From NCBI GenBank assembly GCA_035308365.1, contig DATGGU010000035.1, forward strand, positions 42,932-106,931: 64,000 nucleotides of DNA, read 5' to 3'. Below the pieces are notes generated by a model. The model was given only the letters and a program-made list of their open reading frames with translations. It was not told the origin of the DNA and did not search any database. The position numbers and the translations under genes were made by a program. This DNA is from PALSA-505 sp035308365 (GTDB lineage Bacteria > Actinomycetota > Actinomycetes > Streptosporangiales > Streptosporangiaceae). Below, piece after piece: positions 8,666 through 19,193 of this stretch. Positions within the stretch are counted from its first letter, which is position 1; each line of letters opens with the position of its first letter.

Positions 8666-10189
8666 TCATTGGTTGAGCAAGTTGTTCTTGATCTTTCGCA
8701 GATCGTCGAACGAGCACAGATCGCCGGCCGTCCAGCCGTCCAGGTCGTATTCGCCGAGGCAGTCATCCACGAATGCTTTGTATTCGTCGATCTGCCCGCT
8801 GGCGTGCTGAGCGAACAGCAGCTCGACCCGGGTGTTCTCGTGGTTGCCCGCGTAGTTCCGCTCGTAGAGTTCGTGCCGCCCGCCGAATTCGGTGCCCACG
8901 GCGTCCCAGAGCAGTTTCATCACTTTCACGCGCTCCACCGCGCCGATCCCGTCCGACCCGCGCAGGAACCTGTCCAGGTACTGCCGGATTTCCGGGTTTC
9001 TGAAGTCATCGGCCGAGGAATTCACGTAGATCAGCCCGCTGGCGACGTCCTGGAGCACGATCTCCCTGATCCGCGGGTAGCCGATCTGCATGAACCAGCG
9101 GTAGGCCATGCCGTACTGCGGGTTGGGCAGCACCGCCCCGTTCTTCCACGGCACCGGATTGCGGGCGGCCGCGTCGGACAGCGCCCAGAACAGGTTGCGC
9201 CACGCCAGCACCTCGCCGAGCCGCGACTGAATGCCGCGGAAATCCTTGGTGCCGGTGATTTCGAGGGCTTTGGCCAGCAGCCCGGCGATGAATTCAAGCT
9301 TGACCGCGAGGCGGATGCAGCCGTGGAATGTGAACCGCTCGAAAAATCCGGATCGCTCGGTGAACTGCTGGACCTTACCGAGGCTCCCATAGATGAAGAC
9401 GTTTTCCCAGGGGATCAGCACCTTGTCGAGCACCAGAATGGTGTCGTTCTCGTCCAGCCGGGAGGAAAGCGGGTAGTCGAACGGGCTGCCCATGACCGCC
9501 GACGTGGCGGTGTAGGAGGGCCGGCAGATCAGCTTCATCCCCGGTGCGTTCATCGGCACCGTGGCGACGAGCGCGAACTGCCGTTTCTTAATGGGCAGGC
9601 CGTAGTGCGCGATGAAGTTGAAGTGGGTGAGCGCGGAACCGGTGGCGACGACCTTGGCCCCGCTGACCACCAGGCCCGCGTCGGTCTCCCGCTCGGCGTG
9701 GACGAAGACGTCCTCGACCTCATCGGGTGGGCGGCTGCGGTCGACCGGCGGATGCACGATCGCGTGGTTCCAGTAGAGCACCTTCTCCTGGGACTCGCGG
9801 TACCAGCGCCGCGCGTTGCCGTCGAACGGCTCGTAGAACTCGGCGTTGGCGCCGAGCGTGCCGAGGAAGGACGCCTTGTAGTCCGGGCTGCGGCCCATCC
9901 AGCCGTAGGTCAGCCTGGCCCAGGCAGCGATGGCCCGCTGGTCGGCCACCAGGTCGTCGACGCTGCGCGGGGTGGTGAAGAACCGGTGGGTGTAGCCGTC
10001 GCTGCCGGTGTCGGTCGGCGCGGTCAGCACCCCCTGCTGGCGCGGATCATGCAGCGCGTCATAGAGCCGGGCCGTCATCCGGACCGGGTTGGCGAACGCC
10101 GGGTGCTCGGTCACGTCCTTGACCCGCTCGCCATACAGATAGATGGCCCGCCCGTCGCGCAGGCTCTCGATGTACTCCGCGCCGGTCAT
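8666..10189 (-). CDS. HpaB-type flavin-dependent hydroxylase
   Basis: This 507-residue protein belongs to the 4-hydroxyphenylacetate 3-monooxygenase oxygenase family ([14 protein letters not shown] start, CRPSYTATS, and the C-terminal [12 protein letters not shown]). These enzymes use reduced FAD and O2 to hydroxylate a phenol ring ortho to the OH. The C-1027 relative SgcC acts on a carrier-bound chloro-beta-tyrosine and is served by the reductase SgcE6. The flavin reductase at about 22.7 kb would fit that partner. The gene follows the A-PCP-ThDP gene closely, so a carrier-bound phenolic substrate is plausible. The ribosome site is weak; GTG at 10216, 17 nt after the upstream stop, is an alternative start. 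Confidence 0.88.
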   Translation of the reverse strand: MTGAEYIESLRDGRAIYLYGERVKDVTEHPAFANPVRMTARLYDALHDPRQQGVLTAPTDTGSDGYTHRFFTTPRSVDDLVADQRAIAAWARLTYGWMGRSPDYKASFLGTLGANAEFYEPFDGNARRWYRESQEKVLYWNHAIVHPPVDRSRPPDEVEDVFVHAERETDAGLVVSGAKVVATGSALTHFNFIAHYGLPIKKRQFALVATVPMNAPGMKLICRPSYTATSAVMGSPFDYPLSSRLDENDTILVLDKVLIPWENVFIYGSLGKVQQFTERSGFFERFTFHGCIRLAVKLEFIAGLLAKALEITGTKDFRGIQSRLGEVLAWRNLFWALSDAAARNPVPWKNGAVLPNPQYGMAYRWFMQIGYPRIREIVLQDVASGLIYVNSSADDFRNPEIRQYLDRFLRGSDGIGAVERVKVMKLLWDAVGTEFGGRHELYERNYAGNHENTRVELLFAQHASGQIDEYKAFVDDCLGEYDLDGWTAGDLCSFDDLRKIKNNLLNQ

Positions 10190-10233
10190 CGGCCGTGTCT
10201 GCCGCCGCGCCGTCACGCCGTCCGCCTGCCCGG

Positions 10234-13200
10234 TCACATCGCGCCGGTCCGGATGCGGCCGGCCAGCTCGGCCAGGTACCTGGCGACGACGTGCGGAACC
10301 ACCTTGCAGTCGAGCACGAGGGTGCCGCGGCTGCCCTGCTCCTGCCACCGGGTCACGGCGGCCAGGTCATCGACCCGGCGCACGGTGACGGCGGAGGCAC
10401 CAAGCGCCCGTGCGATACCCGCGAAGTCGGTGTCGCGGAACAGAGCTGGGCCGATGTCGATGCCGAGCGGACCGTACATGTGCACCTCGGAGCCGTATGC
10501 CGCGTCATCGTAGATGACCACCAGCGCCGACTTGGCCACGCGGACCAGCGTCTCGAGTTCGGCCAGCCCCATCAGGGCGCCGCCGTCGCCGAGGGCGATC
10601 ACGACCGTGCGGTCGGCCCGCCCGACCGCGGCGCCGATGGCGCCGGCGAAGCCGAGCCCGATGCTCTGGAATGCGACACCGGTGAACACATATGCGGATG
10701 GGTCCGGTACCGGCCAGTACATCGCGGGCCAGGCGACGAAGTGGCCACCGTCGGTGACCACGGTGCGAGCCTCGGGCAGCAGCCCGGCAAGCGTCAAAGA
10801 CAGCGTGCGCGGGTCGATCCGGTCATCCGTGCTCGCGTCGTCGTAGGGCTGGTGCGCCCAGCCGGCCTGCTTGATCTCGCCGGCGACCTCGGCCCGCCAC
10901 TGCGATACCGGCAGGTCGCGTGCGTTCACCTCGTCGAGCAGCGTGCTGGCCACAGCGGACGCGTCGCCGGTGATGCAAAGATCGACCCGGTCGATGGTCG
11001 GTGCCCTGGCCACATCCACCTGAATCAGCACCGCGTCCGGATGGAGGACCTTGCCGCCGTTCAGCGTGAAGTCGTTCAGGCTGGCACCGAAGACGACGAC
11101 CGTGTCGGCCTCGCTGATGATCCTGGCCGCGGGCGGGGTGGCGAACCCGCCGATGATCCCAAGCTGCCAGGGACTGCCGTTGAACAGGCCGTCCGCCATC
11201 ACGGTGGTCGCCAGCAGCGCGCCAAGCCGGTCGCCGAGTTCCATGATGGGCTTGGCCGCACCCGACCGCCACGCGCCGAGCCCCGCCAGCAGCAGCGGCC
11301 TGCGGGCCCGGGCCAGGGCGCCGAGCGCGGCGCCCAGTTCGGCCGCCCCGGATGGGATGCGCCAGTTCTGCGGCGGCACGCTCACCGGACTGGGCGCCGC
11401 CGGGACCTCGGCCTGGAGCAGGTCGCTCGGCAGACTCAGCACCACGGGCCCGGGACCCGCGCGGGCCAGCCGCAGCGCCTCGGCGGCCTGGGCGCGGGCG
11501 GTGGCTGGATCCTCGATCCGCACGGTTCTGACGCCGAGCGCCCGGGCGAACTCCGCCTGCTCGATGTCGATGGCCCGGTCGCGGCCGACCGGGCCATCGC
11601 CGCACAGCACGAGCACGCCGCTGCGGTACTTGGCCGCCTCGGCCAGCGCGGTGGCCGTGTTGGTCAGGCCCGGCCCGTAGGTCGTCGTGCAGATGGCAAC
11701 CTCGCCGGTCACCCGGTAGTAGGCGTCGGCCATGGCCATGGCCCCGCCTTCGTGCCGGGCCTGAACGTAGCGGATGCCGTCGGCGATGAGCCCGGACACC
11801 GCCAGGAGGTTGCCGTTGCCGACCACGCCGAAGGCGTCCATGACGCCGCCGTCGGCCAGAGTCCGGGTGACCGCCGCCACGAGCTTTGTCCTTGGCTGAC
11901 TCACTCCGAGCAGCCGGTCCAGATCGGCAACCGTCGGGGCATCGAACAGGTCAGCGATCAGCAACTCAGCGCCGAGCTCCGAATTGATCTGCTCAATCAG
12001 CCGCATGGCCATCAGCGATTGCCCGCTGAGATCGAAGAAGCTGTCATCGATCCCCACCTGCTGCGCGCCGAGCACTTCGGCGAACATCGAGCACAAGGCC
12101 GCCTGCCGGGGCGACTCGGGCGCCCGGTAGGTAGCCGCACCCTCGATCTCCGGTTCGGGCAGTGCCCGGCGGTCCAGCTTCCCGTTCGGGGTCAGCGGCA
12201 ACGAGTCGATCACGGCAAATGCCGCCGGCACCATATAGTCGGGCAGCACCTGCCGGACGTGCGCCGCCACGGCTGCTACGTCGATGTCACCACCGGCGGC
12301 CACGATGTAGCCGATCAGGCGCTTGTCCCCATCCTCGGGGCCGGTGGCCACGACGACCGCGTGGGTCACCCCCGGGTAGCTGGCCAGGGCAGTTTCGACC
12401 TCGGCGACGGCCACCCGGAAGCCACGGATCTTCACCTGGCCGGCCGCCCGGCCGACGAAGTCGATCAGCCCGTCCGGGGTCAGCTTGACCAGGTCGCCGG
12501 TGCGGTACATCCGCTCACCAGGGCCGCCGAAGGGGTCGGGGACGTAGCGCTCAGCGGTCCGGCCGGGACGGCGGTAATATCCGCGCGCCAGGCGCTCGCC
12601 CGCGATGTACAGCTCACCCACCGTGCCCGCTGGCACCGGGCTGAGCTGCTCGTCGAGGATGTGCAGCCGGACATTGTCCTGGGCGCGGCCCACCGGCACG
12701 CTGCGGCCCATCCGGTGGCCCGCGGTCATCGGAGAGCTCGTGGCGAACAGCGAGACCTCGGTCGAGCCGTACATCGCGCGCACCACGATGCCGGGACACA
12801 CGTCGAGTACCCGCTGTACGGCGGCGGCCGAGATCACGTCCCCGCCGGTCAGCACCTCGCGAACCCCCCGCAGGCAGTCCGGTGCCTCCTCGGCCACCAC
12901 CCGGAACAGCCCGGCGGTCAGATGCAGCGCGGTGATCTTATCGTGGCTGATCAGGCGCCGCAGTGAGCCGACATCGAAGTCGCCAGGCGGGGCGAGCACG
13001 AGGTGCCCGCCGCGCAGCAGCGGTACCCACAGCTCGTAGCTGGACACGGCGAACGCGTGCGGAGCCAGCATCAGGACGCGCTGCTGCCTGCCACCGTCCC
13101 AGCACGAATCGAGAGCGACCTGGAGCACGCCCCGGTGGGTCACCCCGACGCCGGACGGCTGGCCTTCGGAGCCCGATGTGTACATGACCAGCGCCAGGCC

Positions 13201-13650
13201 ATCGGGCAAGGCCGGGACCAGGGGATCGGTGGCGGGCAGCGCGTGTTGCTGCTCGTCGGAGTCGACGAGGACGACCGGCCCGGCGGCCGGCAGGCCGCGC
13301 TGGCGGGTGACCTGGTCGGCCAGCAGCACCGGGCGGCCGGCATTGTCCATGATCCACTGCGTCCGCTGCTGTGGGGAGGCGCCATGCAGGGGCAGGTAGA
13401 CCCCGCCAGCCTTGAGCGTGGCCAGGACGGCCACCGGCAGGTGGATCGAGCGCTCCAGCAGCAGCGCGACCGGGTCCTCCGGCCGCACGCCCAGACCGAT
13501 CAGCCGCCGGCCCAGCCGGTTGGCCCGCTCATCCAGCTCGCGATAGGTGAGCCGGGCGTCACCGGACGACACGGCCACCGCGTCAGGTGTCTGGGCGAGC
13601 TGAGCGGCGAAGCGCTCCTGGATGGAATTAGAAACCATCTCGTTCCTCAT
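10234..13650 (-). CDS. Adenylation-PCP-thiamine diphosphate enzyme fusion
   Basis: This 1,138-residue protein joins three units. Residues about 1-500 are an adenylation domain ([24 protein letters not shown]). Residues about 515-590 are a carrier domain ([10 protein letters not shown], Ser545). Residues about 600-1138 are a full acetolactate-synthase-like ThDP enzyme, with the catalytic Glu634 in RHEGGA and the ThDP/Mg motif starting GDGGALMG near 1020 and ending YDDAAYG. The adenylation pocket, by eye, is A-V-Y-G-L-G-M-L-F-K. It lacks the Asp that holds an alpha-amino group, so a keto, aryl or beta-amino acid is suggested. Motif drift (PKG to PSG, YGPTE to YGSTE) is seen, but the A10 lysine remains. 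The ThDP unit may form a C-C bond on the tethered acyl group. The start follows GGAAAGG. Confidence 0.88.
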   Translation of the reverse strand: MRNEMVSNSIQERFAAQLAQTPDAVAVSSGDARLTYRELDERANRLGRRLIGLGVRPEDPVALLLERSIHLPVAVLATLKAGGVYLPLHGASPQQRTQWIMDNAGRPVLLADQVTRQRGLPAAGPVVLVDSDEQQHALPATDPLVPALPDGLALVMYTSGSEGQPSGVGVTHRGVLQVALDSCWDGGRQQRVLMLAPHAFAVSSYELWVPLLRGGHLVLAPPGDFDVGSLRRLISHDKITALHLTAGLFRVVAEEAPDCLRGVREVLTGGDVISAAAVQRVLDVCPGIVVRAMYGSTEVSLFATSSPMTAGHRMGRSVPVGRAQDNVRLHILDEQLSPVPAGTVGELYIAGERLARGYYRRPGRTAERYVPDPFGGPGERMYRTGDLVKLTPDGLIDFVGRAAGQVKIRGFRVAVAEVETALASYPGVTHAVVVATGPEDGDKRLIGYIVAAGGDIDVAAVAAHVRQVLPDYMVPAAFAVIDSLPLTPNGKLDRRALPEPEIEGAATYRAPESPRQAALCSMFAEVLGAQQVGIDDSFFDLSGQSLMAMRLIEQINSELGAELLIADLFDAPTVADLDRLLGVSQPRTKLVAAVTRTLADGGVMDAFGVVGNGNLLAVSGLIADGIRYVQARHEGGAMAMADAYYRVTGEVAICTTTYGPGLTNTATALAEAAKYRSGVLVLCGDGPVGRDRAIDIEQAEFARALGVRTVRIEDPATARAQAAEALRLARAGPGPVVLSLPSDLLQAEVPAAPSPVSVPPQNWRIPSGAAELGAALGALARARRPLLLAGLGAWRSGAAKPIMELGDRLGALLATTVMADGLFNGSPWQLGIIGGFATPPAARIISEADTVVVFGASLNDFTLNGGKVLHPDAVLIQVDVARAPTIDRVDLCITGDASAVASTLLDEVNARDLPVSQWRAEVAGEIKQAGWAHQPYDDASTDDRIDPRTLSLTLAGLLPEARTVVTDGGHFVAWPAMYWPVPDPSAYVFTGVAFQSIGLGFAGAIGAAVGRADRTVVIALGDGGALMGLAELETLVRVAKSALVVIYDDAAYGSEVHMYGPLGIDIGPALFRDTDFAGIARALGASAVTVRRVDDLAAVTRWQEQGSRGTLVLDCKVVPHVVARYLAELAGRIRTGAM

Positions 13651-13889
13651 TTACCTTTCCGAGCAGCCGCTGCGCAGGCCTTGCCCCGGCGGTATCCAGA
13701 GGCCCTCCGTTGGATCTGTCCGCAACGACAAGGTGCCAGCCATTCGTTACCGGCCACATCTCGCTGATTGCGCTGTTAGGGCGGGACATCGGAGCAAATC
13801 AGAAGATGCCGGACGCACCCAAAGCAGGCGACGATGACTCGCCGGGGCAGGACCCTGCCTGGAGTTCAGCACATCAGGAGGCGATCGCG
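13651..13889. promoter_or_regulatory. Divergent promoter region
   Basis: This 239-bp gap lies between the divergent A-PCP-ThDP gene and the FAD-dependent oxygenase gene and should contain promoters for both. The frame of the oxygenase gene remains open through much of it, but no better start is visible. No clear promoter elements or operators could be assigned. Confidence 0.3.
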
Positions 13890-15269
13890 ATGCGTGAGGC
13901 ACCCGGAGAACGTGCGGTCCTGCTCGGCGGCGGCATGGCCGGCCTGCTGGCCGCCCGGGTACTCTCCGATTTTTACCGGGAAGTGCTTATCGTCGACCGC
14001 GACGAACTCAACGGAGTAGCCGGTTACCGGCGTGGTGTTCCGCATGGCCGGCACGCTCATGGGCTCGTCGCCCGCGGCCATCTAATCCTTGAGCAACTGT
14101 TTCCACGGATAACCCAGGAAATGACCGAAGCGGGCGTCGAACCCGGTGATTTCAACGGCGACATCCGCTGGTATTTCAACGGCCAGCGGCTGCACCCGGC
14201 GCATTCCGGCCTGATCTCGGTGCCGGCCACCCGCCCGGTGCTCGAGCACCATGTGCGCAACCGGGTGCAGAAGATTCCGAATGTCCGCTTCCTCGAGGGC
14301 TACGACATCCTGGATCCGGCGGCCACGGCGGATGGCAGCCGGGTCACCGGGGTGCGCGTGCAGCGCAAGGATGGCGGCGAGCCCGAGGTGCTCGAGGCCG
14401 GCCTGGTGATCGATGTGACCGGGCGCGGCTCGCGGACCCCGGCCTGGCTGGACCGGCTCGGCTATTCCCGGCCAGCCGAGGACCGGGTGAAGATCGACCT
14501 GGCCTACACCACCCGCCACTACCGGGTGCCGAGCGACCCGTTCGGCGACGAAATCGCGATCATCGCGGCCGCCACGCCCTCGCACCCGCGCGGCGCCTTC
14601 TACTACCGGCTGCCCGGCCCGGGCAACCGGGTGGAGCTGTCGCTCACCGGCGTGCTCGGCGACCATCCGCCCGCCGATCCCGAGGGCTTCCTCGCCTATG
14701 TCAGGTCGCTGCCGGTCCCGGATATTTACCTGTCCATCCGCGAATCGGAGCCGATCGACGATCCGGTGACGTTCAAATTCCCGGCCAGCGTCAGGCGCCG
14801 CTATGAGCGGCTCACCCGCTTCCCTCAGAACTTCCTGGTCATGGGCGACGCGGTGTGCAGCTTCAACCCGGTCTACGCCCAGGGGATGACGGTCTCGGCG
14901 CAGCAGTCGCTCGCCCTGCGCCGTCACCTGGAACGGGGCCTGACGCCCCGCCCGCGCGAGTTCTTCGCCGAGATATCCCGCGTGATCGACTCGCCGTGGG
15001 AGTTCGCCGCCATCGCCGACCTCGGGTACCCGGGCGTCGAGGGGCCCCGCTCGGCCAAGGTCCGCATGATCAACGCCTACATCACGCGGCTGCAGAAGGC
15101 AGCCGTGCACGATCCGAGCCTCACCAATGCCTTCATGCGGGTGGCCGGCCTGATCGACGAACCCACGTCGCTGCTGCGGCCAGGCAGAGTGCTCCGGGTG
15201 CTGCGCCAGTCCAACCGCCCGCCGAGCCCGTCCAGTCCAGTCGTGCCGCTCGCCGCGGCCAGAGATTGA
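13890..15269 (+). CDS. FAD-dependent oxidoreductase / aromatic hydroxylase-like
   Basis: This 459-residue flavoprotein has a GxGxxG-type dinucleotide fold at its start ([15 protein letters not shown]), a [11 protein letters not shown] block in mid-protein and the FAD-ribityl motif [19 protein letters not shown]. It most resembles the group of tailoring monooxygenases and halogenase-like oxidases that lack the halogenase WxWxIP motif. It probably oxidises the enediyne core or an aromatic appendage. An AGGAGG site lies 8 nt before the ATG at 13890, which is why this start is preferred over the longer open frame. It forms an operon with the epoxide hydrolase, 17 bp downstream. Confidence 0.82.
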   Translation: MREAPGERAVLLGGGMAGLLAARVLSDFYREVLIVDRDELNGVAGYRRGVPHGRHAHGLVARGHLILEQLFPRITQEMTEAGVEPGDFNGDIRWYFNGQRLHPAHSGLISVPATRPVLEHHVRNRVQKIPNVRFLEGYDILDPAATADGSRVTGVRVQRKDGGEPEVLEAGLVIDVTGRGSRTPAWLDRLGYSRPAEDRVKIDLAYTTRHYRVPSDPFGDEIAIIAAATPSHPRGAFYYRLPGPGNRVELSLTGVLGDHPPADPEGFLAYVRSLPVPDIYLSIRESEPIDDPVTFKFPASVRRRYERLTRFPQNFLVMGDAVCSFNPVYAQGMTVSAQQSLALRRHLERGLTPRPREFFAEISRVIDSPWEFAAIADLGYPGVEGPRSAKVRMINAYITRLQKAAVHDPSLTNAFMRVAGLIDEPTSLLRPGRVLRVLRQSNRPPSPSSPVVPLAAARD

Positions 15270-15286
15270 AACGCCGGAGGTGCCCG

Positions 15287-16468
15287 ATGCGCCCGTTCAA
15301 GATCGAGATCCCGCAGGCCCAGCTCGACGACCTGAAACAACGGCTCGCGGCTACCCGCTGGCCCGATGAGATGCCCGGCGCCGGCTGGAGCCGGGGCGTG
15401 CCGCTCGGCTACATCAAGGAGCTGGCCGAGTATTGGCGCACGACCTACGACTGGCGCGCCGCAGAGGCGCGGCTGAACCAGTTCCCGCAGTTCCTCACCG
15501 AGATCGACGGCGTACAGGTGCACTTCCTGCACGTCCGCTCGCCCGAGCCGGACGCGATGCCGGTGATCCTCACACACGGGTGGCCCTCATCGTTCGTGGA
15601 GTTCATCGACGTCATCGACCCGCTGACCAATCCGGTCGCGCACGGCGGCACCCCCGCCGACGCGTTCCACGTGGTCATTCCCTCCATTCCCGGCTACACC
15701 TTCTCCGGCCCGGCCGGGCAGCCCGGCTGGGACACCGAGCGGGTTGCGCAGGCGTGGAAAACGCTGATGCGCACCCTCGGCTATGACCGTTACCTCGTGC
15801 AGGGCGGTGACTGGGGAATGCCGATCTCGCTGCGGCTCGGCCTTGCCGACCCGGAGCACGTCGCCGGCGTGCACTTGAACATGCTCGCCACGTTCCCGCC
15901 AGCCGACCCGTCCGACCAGGCCGCCATGGGCGCGCTGATGGCCGAGCTGAGCCCGGCCGACATTGAGCGGGCGCAATTCGCCGGTTACTTCGCGCAGGAC
16001 GGCGCGGGCTGGCTGAAGATCCAGTGCACCCGCCCGCAGACCCTCGCCTACGGCCTGACCGACTCACCGGCCGGCCAGCTCGCCTGGATCGCCGAGAAGT
16101 TCAAGGAGTGGACCGACTCCACGGATGCGCCGGAAGACGCGATCAGCCGCGATCACCTGCTCACCAACGTCATGCTCTACTGGCTGACCGCGACCGCCGG
16201 TTCGAGCGCACAGCTGTACTACGAGTCCGAGCATCTCGACGCCGACTTCATCCGCACCTGGGGCGGCCCCTGGCCGCTGGCGATGCCGGCCGGGGTGGCA
16301 TCGTTCCCCAAGGACGCGGTGCGGGCGATCCGGCCGTGGGCGGAGAAGATCCTGCCGACGCTGACGCACTGGTCAGAATTCGACAAGGGCGGTCACTTCG
16401 CCGCGCTCGAGCAACCCGAACTCTTCGTAGGCGACCTGCGGACGTTTGCCCAGTCCTTGGGCCGCTGA
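15287..16468 (+). CDS. Enediyne epoxide hydrolase (SgcF/NcsF2 type)
   Basis: This 393-residue protein is an alpha/beta epoxide hydrolase with the N-terminal EHN region ([17 protein letters not shown]) typical of the microsomal type. The nucleophile is Asp175 in QGGDWG, the catalytic His is His370 in [12 protein letters not shown], and the oxyanion motif is HGWP. In C-1027, neocarzinostatin and kedarcidin, SgcF, NcsF2 and their relatives open an epoxide on the nine-membered core to give the diol used for attaching side groups. Its presence is the best single argument for a nine-membered core here. An operon partner is the FAD oxidoreductase upstream. The ATG follows a GGAGG site. Confidence 0.9.
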   Translation: MRPFKIEIPQAQLDDLKQRLAATRWPDEMPGAGWSRGVPLGYIKELAEYWRTTYDWRAAEARLNQFPQFLTEIDGVQVHFLHVRSPEPDAMPVILTHGWPSSFVEFIDVIDPLTNPVAHGGTPADAFHVVIPSIPGYTFSGPAGQPGWDTERVAQAWKTLMRTLGYDRYLVQGGDWGMPISLRLGLADPEHVAGVHLNMLATFPPADPSDQAAMGALMAELSPADIERAQFAGYFAQDGAGWLKIQCTRPQTLAYGLTDSPAGQLAWIAEKFKEWTDSTDAPEDAISRDHLLTNVMLYWLTATAGSSAQLYYESEHLDADFIRTWGGPWPLAMPAGVASFPKDAVRAIRPWAEKILPTLTHWSEFDKGGHFAALEQPELFVGDLRTFAQSLGR

Positions 16469-16479
16469 CCCCGACAGAT

Positions 16480-16509
16480 GGGCCGGCACCCCCGCGGGGG
16501 CGCCGGCCC
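16480..16509. terminator. GC-rich hairpin after the epoxide hydrolase gene
   Basis: An 8-bp stem (GGGCCGGC / GCCGGCCC) with an inner CCCCC/GGGGG pairing lies 11 bp after the stop codon. It has no T-tract. It probably ends the oxygenase-epoxide hydrolase transcript before the tandem repeat. Confidence 0.65.
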
Positions 16510-16519
16510 CTCTGGCTGT

Positions 16520-16836
16520 CAGGCGGGCGCCGATGCCCAGCCCACCACCAACCAGGCACGGATCCCCCGGCCACCACCAAACAGGCACGGACGCCCCACC
16601 CGCCGTCAAGCGGGTGCGGAGGCCCCGCCCACCATCAAGCGGGCACGGATCCCCCGGCCACCACCAAACGGGCACGGGCACCCCGCCCGCCACCAAACAG
16701 GCACAGACGCCCCACCGCATCAGGCAGGCACGGATCCCCCGCCCGCCGTCAAGCAGGCACGGATCCCCCGCCCGCCGTCAGGCGGGTGCGGATGTCCTGC
16801 CCGCCGTCAGGCGGGTGCGGATGTTCCGCCGCCACT
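16520..16836. repeat. Eleven-unit 29-bp tandem repeat (minisatellite)
   Basis: Eleven head-to-tail copies of a 29-bp unit (one is 27 bp) fill most of the gap between the convergent epoxide hydrolase and DUF1702 genes. A typical unit begins CAAGCGGGCACGGATCCCCC on the plus strand. The two rightmost units lie inside the 3' end of the DUF1702 gene, and they share an exact stretch of about 25 bp. The array appears to have grown from the coding 3' end. Because 29 is not a multiple of three, the repeat shifts frame and supplies the stop codon of the gene. There are no spacers, so it is not a CRISPR array. Confidence 0.93.
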
Positions 16837-17770
16837 GCTCGTACTCTGGCAGTGCGCCAGAGCCGCGGGTGGCCGGCCGGGTGCCATCGGCTACGGCGAC
16901 CGCCGCCTCGGCAGTCAGGTCGGCGAGCGCGGCGCAGGCCGCCTCGGTGTGCCCGGGCACGAAGCCGGCATAGGAACGTGCCTTCATGGCGAACACCACG
17001 CCAAGCGCCAGCTCGGCCCAGTAGCCGCCGGCCGCCCGCCGCAACGCGGCCAGCCCGTCAGGCCCGCAGCCGCCGGCGAACGCCGCCGCCAGCCCGACGC
17101 CGCTCCACAGATCGGCCTGCCGCTCGCTGGCGAACCGCCCCACGGCGGCCTCGACACCGGGAACGTTCGCGCCGCAGATGAACCACAGCGCGCGGCCGAT
17201 GCCCTGATCGACCGCACGGAGGAAGTAATCGGGCGAGCCCTCCCAGGGATAGGCCGCGGGGACCCGCTGCGCGTCGACCCAGCGCCGGGTGTCGAAGTAG
17301 GCGCGGTCGAACCCGTAGCCGTCGACGGCCAGCCAGCTCATGATCGGGTGGTACTCGCAGCCGTCAAGCTCTGGGACGACCTTCTTCCACAGCGGCCTTG
17401 GCAGCCGCGCCATGGCAAAGCCTATGCCGATGTAGGCGAGGAAGATGTGCGGCCTGCCCGGCCCGAGCAGCAGGTCGCGAGCGCGGTGGCCGCGGCGCCC
17501 CATCGCGTCGAGGACGGTGCAGGCCATCGTGGCGCCCTCATAGGCGAAGCCGAGCGACCCGGGCTCGACCAGGCTCAGCCGCCGCTCCACCTCCCATTGA
17601 CCGCGCGCCTGGATGCCCCATTCAAAGCCACAGATCACAGCCTGCGGGATCGCCTCGAGCTGCTCGGTCGCGGCTGGATCCCCGGCAGGGAACCCGCGTT
17701 TGGCGAAGGTCACATCCGCCAGCGACGGGGCCAGCACGGCCCCGCGCAGCGCGCCACGGATCGTCGGCAT
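16778..17770 (-). CDS. unbL: DUF1702 protein, enediyne UnbL/E3-like (copy 1)
   Basis: This 330-residue protein belongs to DUF1702, a family found with the enediyne polyketide cassette and, as I recall it, matching UnbL/E3. Its biochemical role is not known; it is thought to help turn the nascent polyene into the enediyne core. Family landmarks are VTFAKRGFPAG near the N-terminus, a YEGATMACTVLDAMG block, and the DQGIGRALWFICGANV motif shared with copy 2. The C-terminus is unusual: the last 15 or so residues are encoded by two units of the 29-bp tandem repeat. A GGGAG site precedes the ATG. The gene follows copy 2 by 20 bp in one operon. Confidence 0.82.
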   Translation of the reverse strand: MPTIRGALRGAVLAPSLADVTFAKRGFPAGDPAATEQLEAIPQAVICGFEWGIQARGQWEVERRLSLVEPGSLGFAYEGATMACTVLDAMGRRGHRARDLLLGPGRPHIFLAYIGIGFAMARLPRPLWKKVVPELDGCEYHPIMSWLAVDGYGFDRAYFDTRRWVDAQRVPAAYPWEGSPDYFLRAVDQGIGRALWFICGANVPGVEAAVGRFASERQADLWSGVGLAAAFAGGCGPDGLAALRRAAGGYWAELALGVVFAMKARSYAGFVPGHTEAACAALADLTAEAAVAVADGTRPATRGSGALPEYEQWRRNIRTRLTAGRTSAPA

Positions 17771-17790
17771 GTCGTTCTCCCAGCAGGCTG

Positions 17791-18786
17791 TTATTCGAAC
17801 GCTTTCCTGATCCGCTGCCGCCACAGCTCGTATCCGGGCACCGGCCCGGCCGGGCCGAGAAGCACCTCGATCGCTTCCTCGGTGACCGCCGCCGCTTCCT
17901 CGACGGACATCGCGCAGTACACCCGCACCGCCATCTCGGTGTGCGGGGTGACCAGTCCGGCCAGCAGCCGCGCCTTCGCCGCGAACGCCGCGCCCTGCGC
18001 CGCGTCGGGCCGGTATTCCCCGGCTAGCTCCGCCATCAGCTTGACATCCCCGGCGTCCACACCGCCCGCGTACACGCTGGCCAGTGCCGCTCCGCTCCAC
18101 AGATCGCCCCGCCTGGAGGCGGCGAAGCCGTCGATCATGCTGGCTACCGCCCGGACGTCGGAGCCGTTGACGAACCACAGCGCGCGGCCGATGCCCTGAT
18201 CGATGGCCCGGCTGGCGTAGCTGGCGGGCTGCCAGAGTGGGATCCGGTCCTGGCGCTGATGGGTGACGTACTGGCTGGTGTGGAAGTAAGCCTGGTGGAA
18301 GCCGTAGCCGTCGAGCGCGAGCCAGCGCAGAACCTCATCCTCCGGCATGATCGCCCGCCAGCGAAGCGCGGGCAGCCGGGCCATCGCCCAGCCGACCCCG
18401 ATGTGCGCCATATAAGTATGCGGCGCGGCCGGCCCGGCGAGAAAATCCCGGATCCAGTGCTGCCGGGCGGGCCGAATAGCGTCCCGCACGGCCAGCGCCA
18501 TCGAGCAGCCTTCATAGGCAAACCCGCGAAATGGTTGTTCGACCGTTTCCAGCGACGCTTCCATGTCGGGTATGTTGCGCCCGGTCATACCATACCCGAA
18601 GCCCTCAAGAAATATTTGGCCAACCTTTTCGAGATTGGCCTGCTGAACGCCTCCTGGGGCACGGAATCCGCGCCTTTCAAAGGTGACCTCCCGCGGATCC
18701 GGTGTAAAAATGCGGTTACGCAACGTGCCGCCAATTGTCGGCCGAGTCACCGGCCTGGCTCCCTCGCGGGTGGCGTGTGTCGTCAC
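17791..18786 (-). CDS. unbL: DUF1702 protein, enediyne UnbL/E3-like (copy 2)
   Basis: This 331-residue paralogue of the next gene shows the same plan: VTFERRGF, then YEGCSMALAVRDAI, WRAIMPEDEVLRWLALDGYGF and DQGIGRALWFVNGSDV. The C-terminus ends normally at RIRKAFE, unlike copy 1. The start is GTG, with AAGGAG five bases upstream. Two DUF1702 genes side by side suggest a heterodimer or two steps in core formation. It is first in its operon and is divergent from the SARP regulator, so it is a likely direct target of that regulator. Which copy is the true UnbL orthologue cannot be told by eye. Confidence 0.82.
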   Translation of the reverse strand: MTTHATREGARPVTRPTIGGTLRNRIFTPDPREVTFERRGFRAPGGVQQANLEKVGQIFLEGFGYGMTGRNIPDMEASLETVEQPFRGFAYEGCSMALAVRDAIRPARQHWIRDFLAGPAAPHTYMAHIGVGWAMARLPALRWRAIMPEDEVLRWLALDGYGFHQAYFHTSQYVTHQRQDRIPLWQPASYASRAIDQGIGRALWFVNGSDVRAVASMIDGFAASRRGDLWSGAALASVYAGGVDAGDVKLMAELAGEYRPDAAQGAAFAAKARLLAGLVTPHTEMAVRVYCAMSVEEAAAVTEEAIEVLLGPAGPVPGYELWRQRIRKAFE

Positions 18787-19193
18787 TTCAGCTCCTTGTG
18801 ATCACAGCTTTCAGGCACGAAGCGCCCACGTCAGCGCCATCGCACGGGGCCCATCGCACGGGGCCCACCGCACGCAGCCCATCGCGCACGGGCAGCCTGG
18901 CCGCACCCCGGACGATAGCGCTAATCAATCCTCGCCTGCCCCGCTCGAATGAGATTCGAGGACCAGTGGAGCAATCTACGATATGCCACCGCGCCCTTGG
19001 TGATTATCTGCTAGGGACTGGTGGCGAATAGTGAGGGAGGCAATTGTACAGCTGATCCCGGCCGCGGGCGAGCAGGACTCGCACAACATGAATTTCTCAT
19101 ACTGATAGTCATGACGAGGTAACTAGACACCTTGGCTGCAAAGACAGATGCTCGAGTCGCGGGCTTGCCGACAGGTGGTGGTGGAGGCGACGA
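18787..19193. promoter_or_regulatory. Divergent regulatory region with short repeats
   Basis: This 407-bp gene-free stretch separates the DUF1702 operon from the SARP gene. Between about 18836 and 18892 there are four imperfect copies of a 14-15-bp unit built on CCCATCGCACGGGG. The part nearest the SARP gene (about 18990-19140) is clearly more AT-rich and should hold its promoter. SARP proteins usually bind direct heptamer repeats, so both parts are candidates for autoregulation. No promoter element can be assigned with certainty. Confidence 0.5.

Noticed and set aside
13890..15269. Flavin-dependent halogenase
   Set aside because: The protein has the FAD fold but not the WxWxIP halogenase motif.
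16520..16836. Possible CRISPR array
   Set aside because: The 29-bp units abut one another without spacers, and no cas genes are present.
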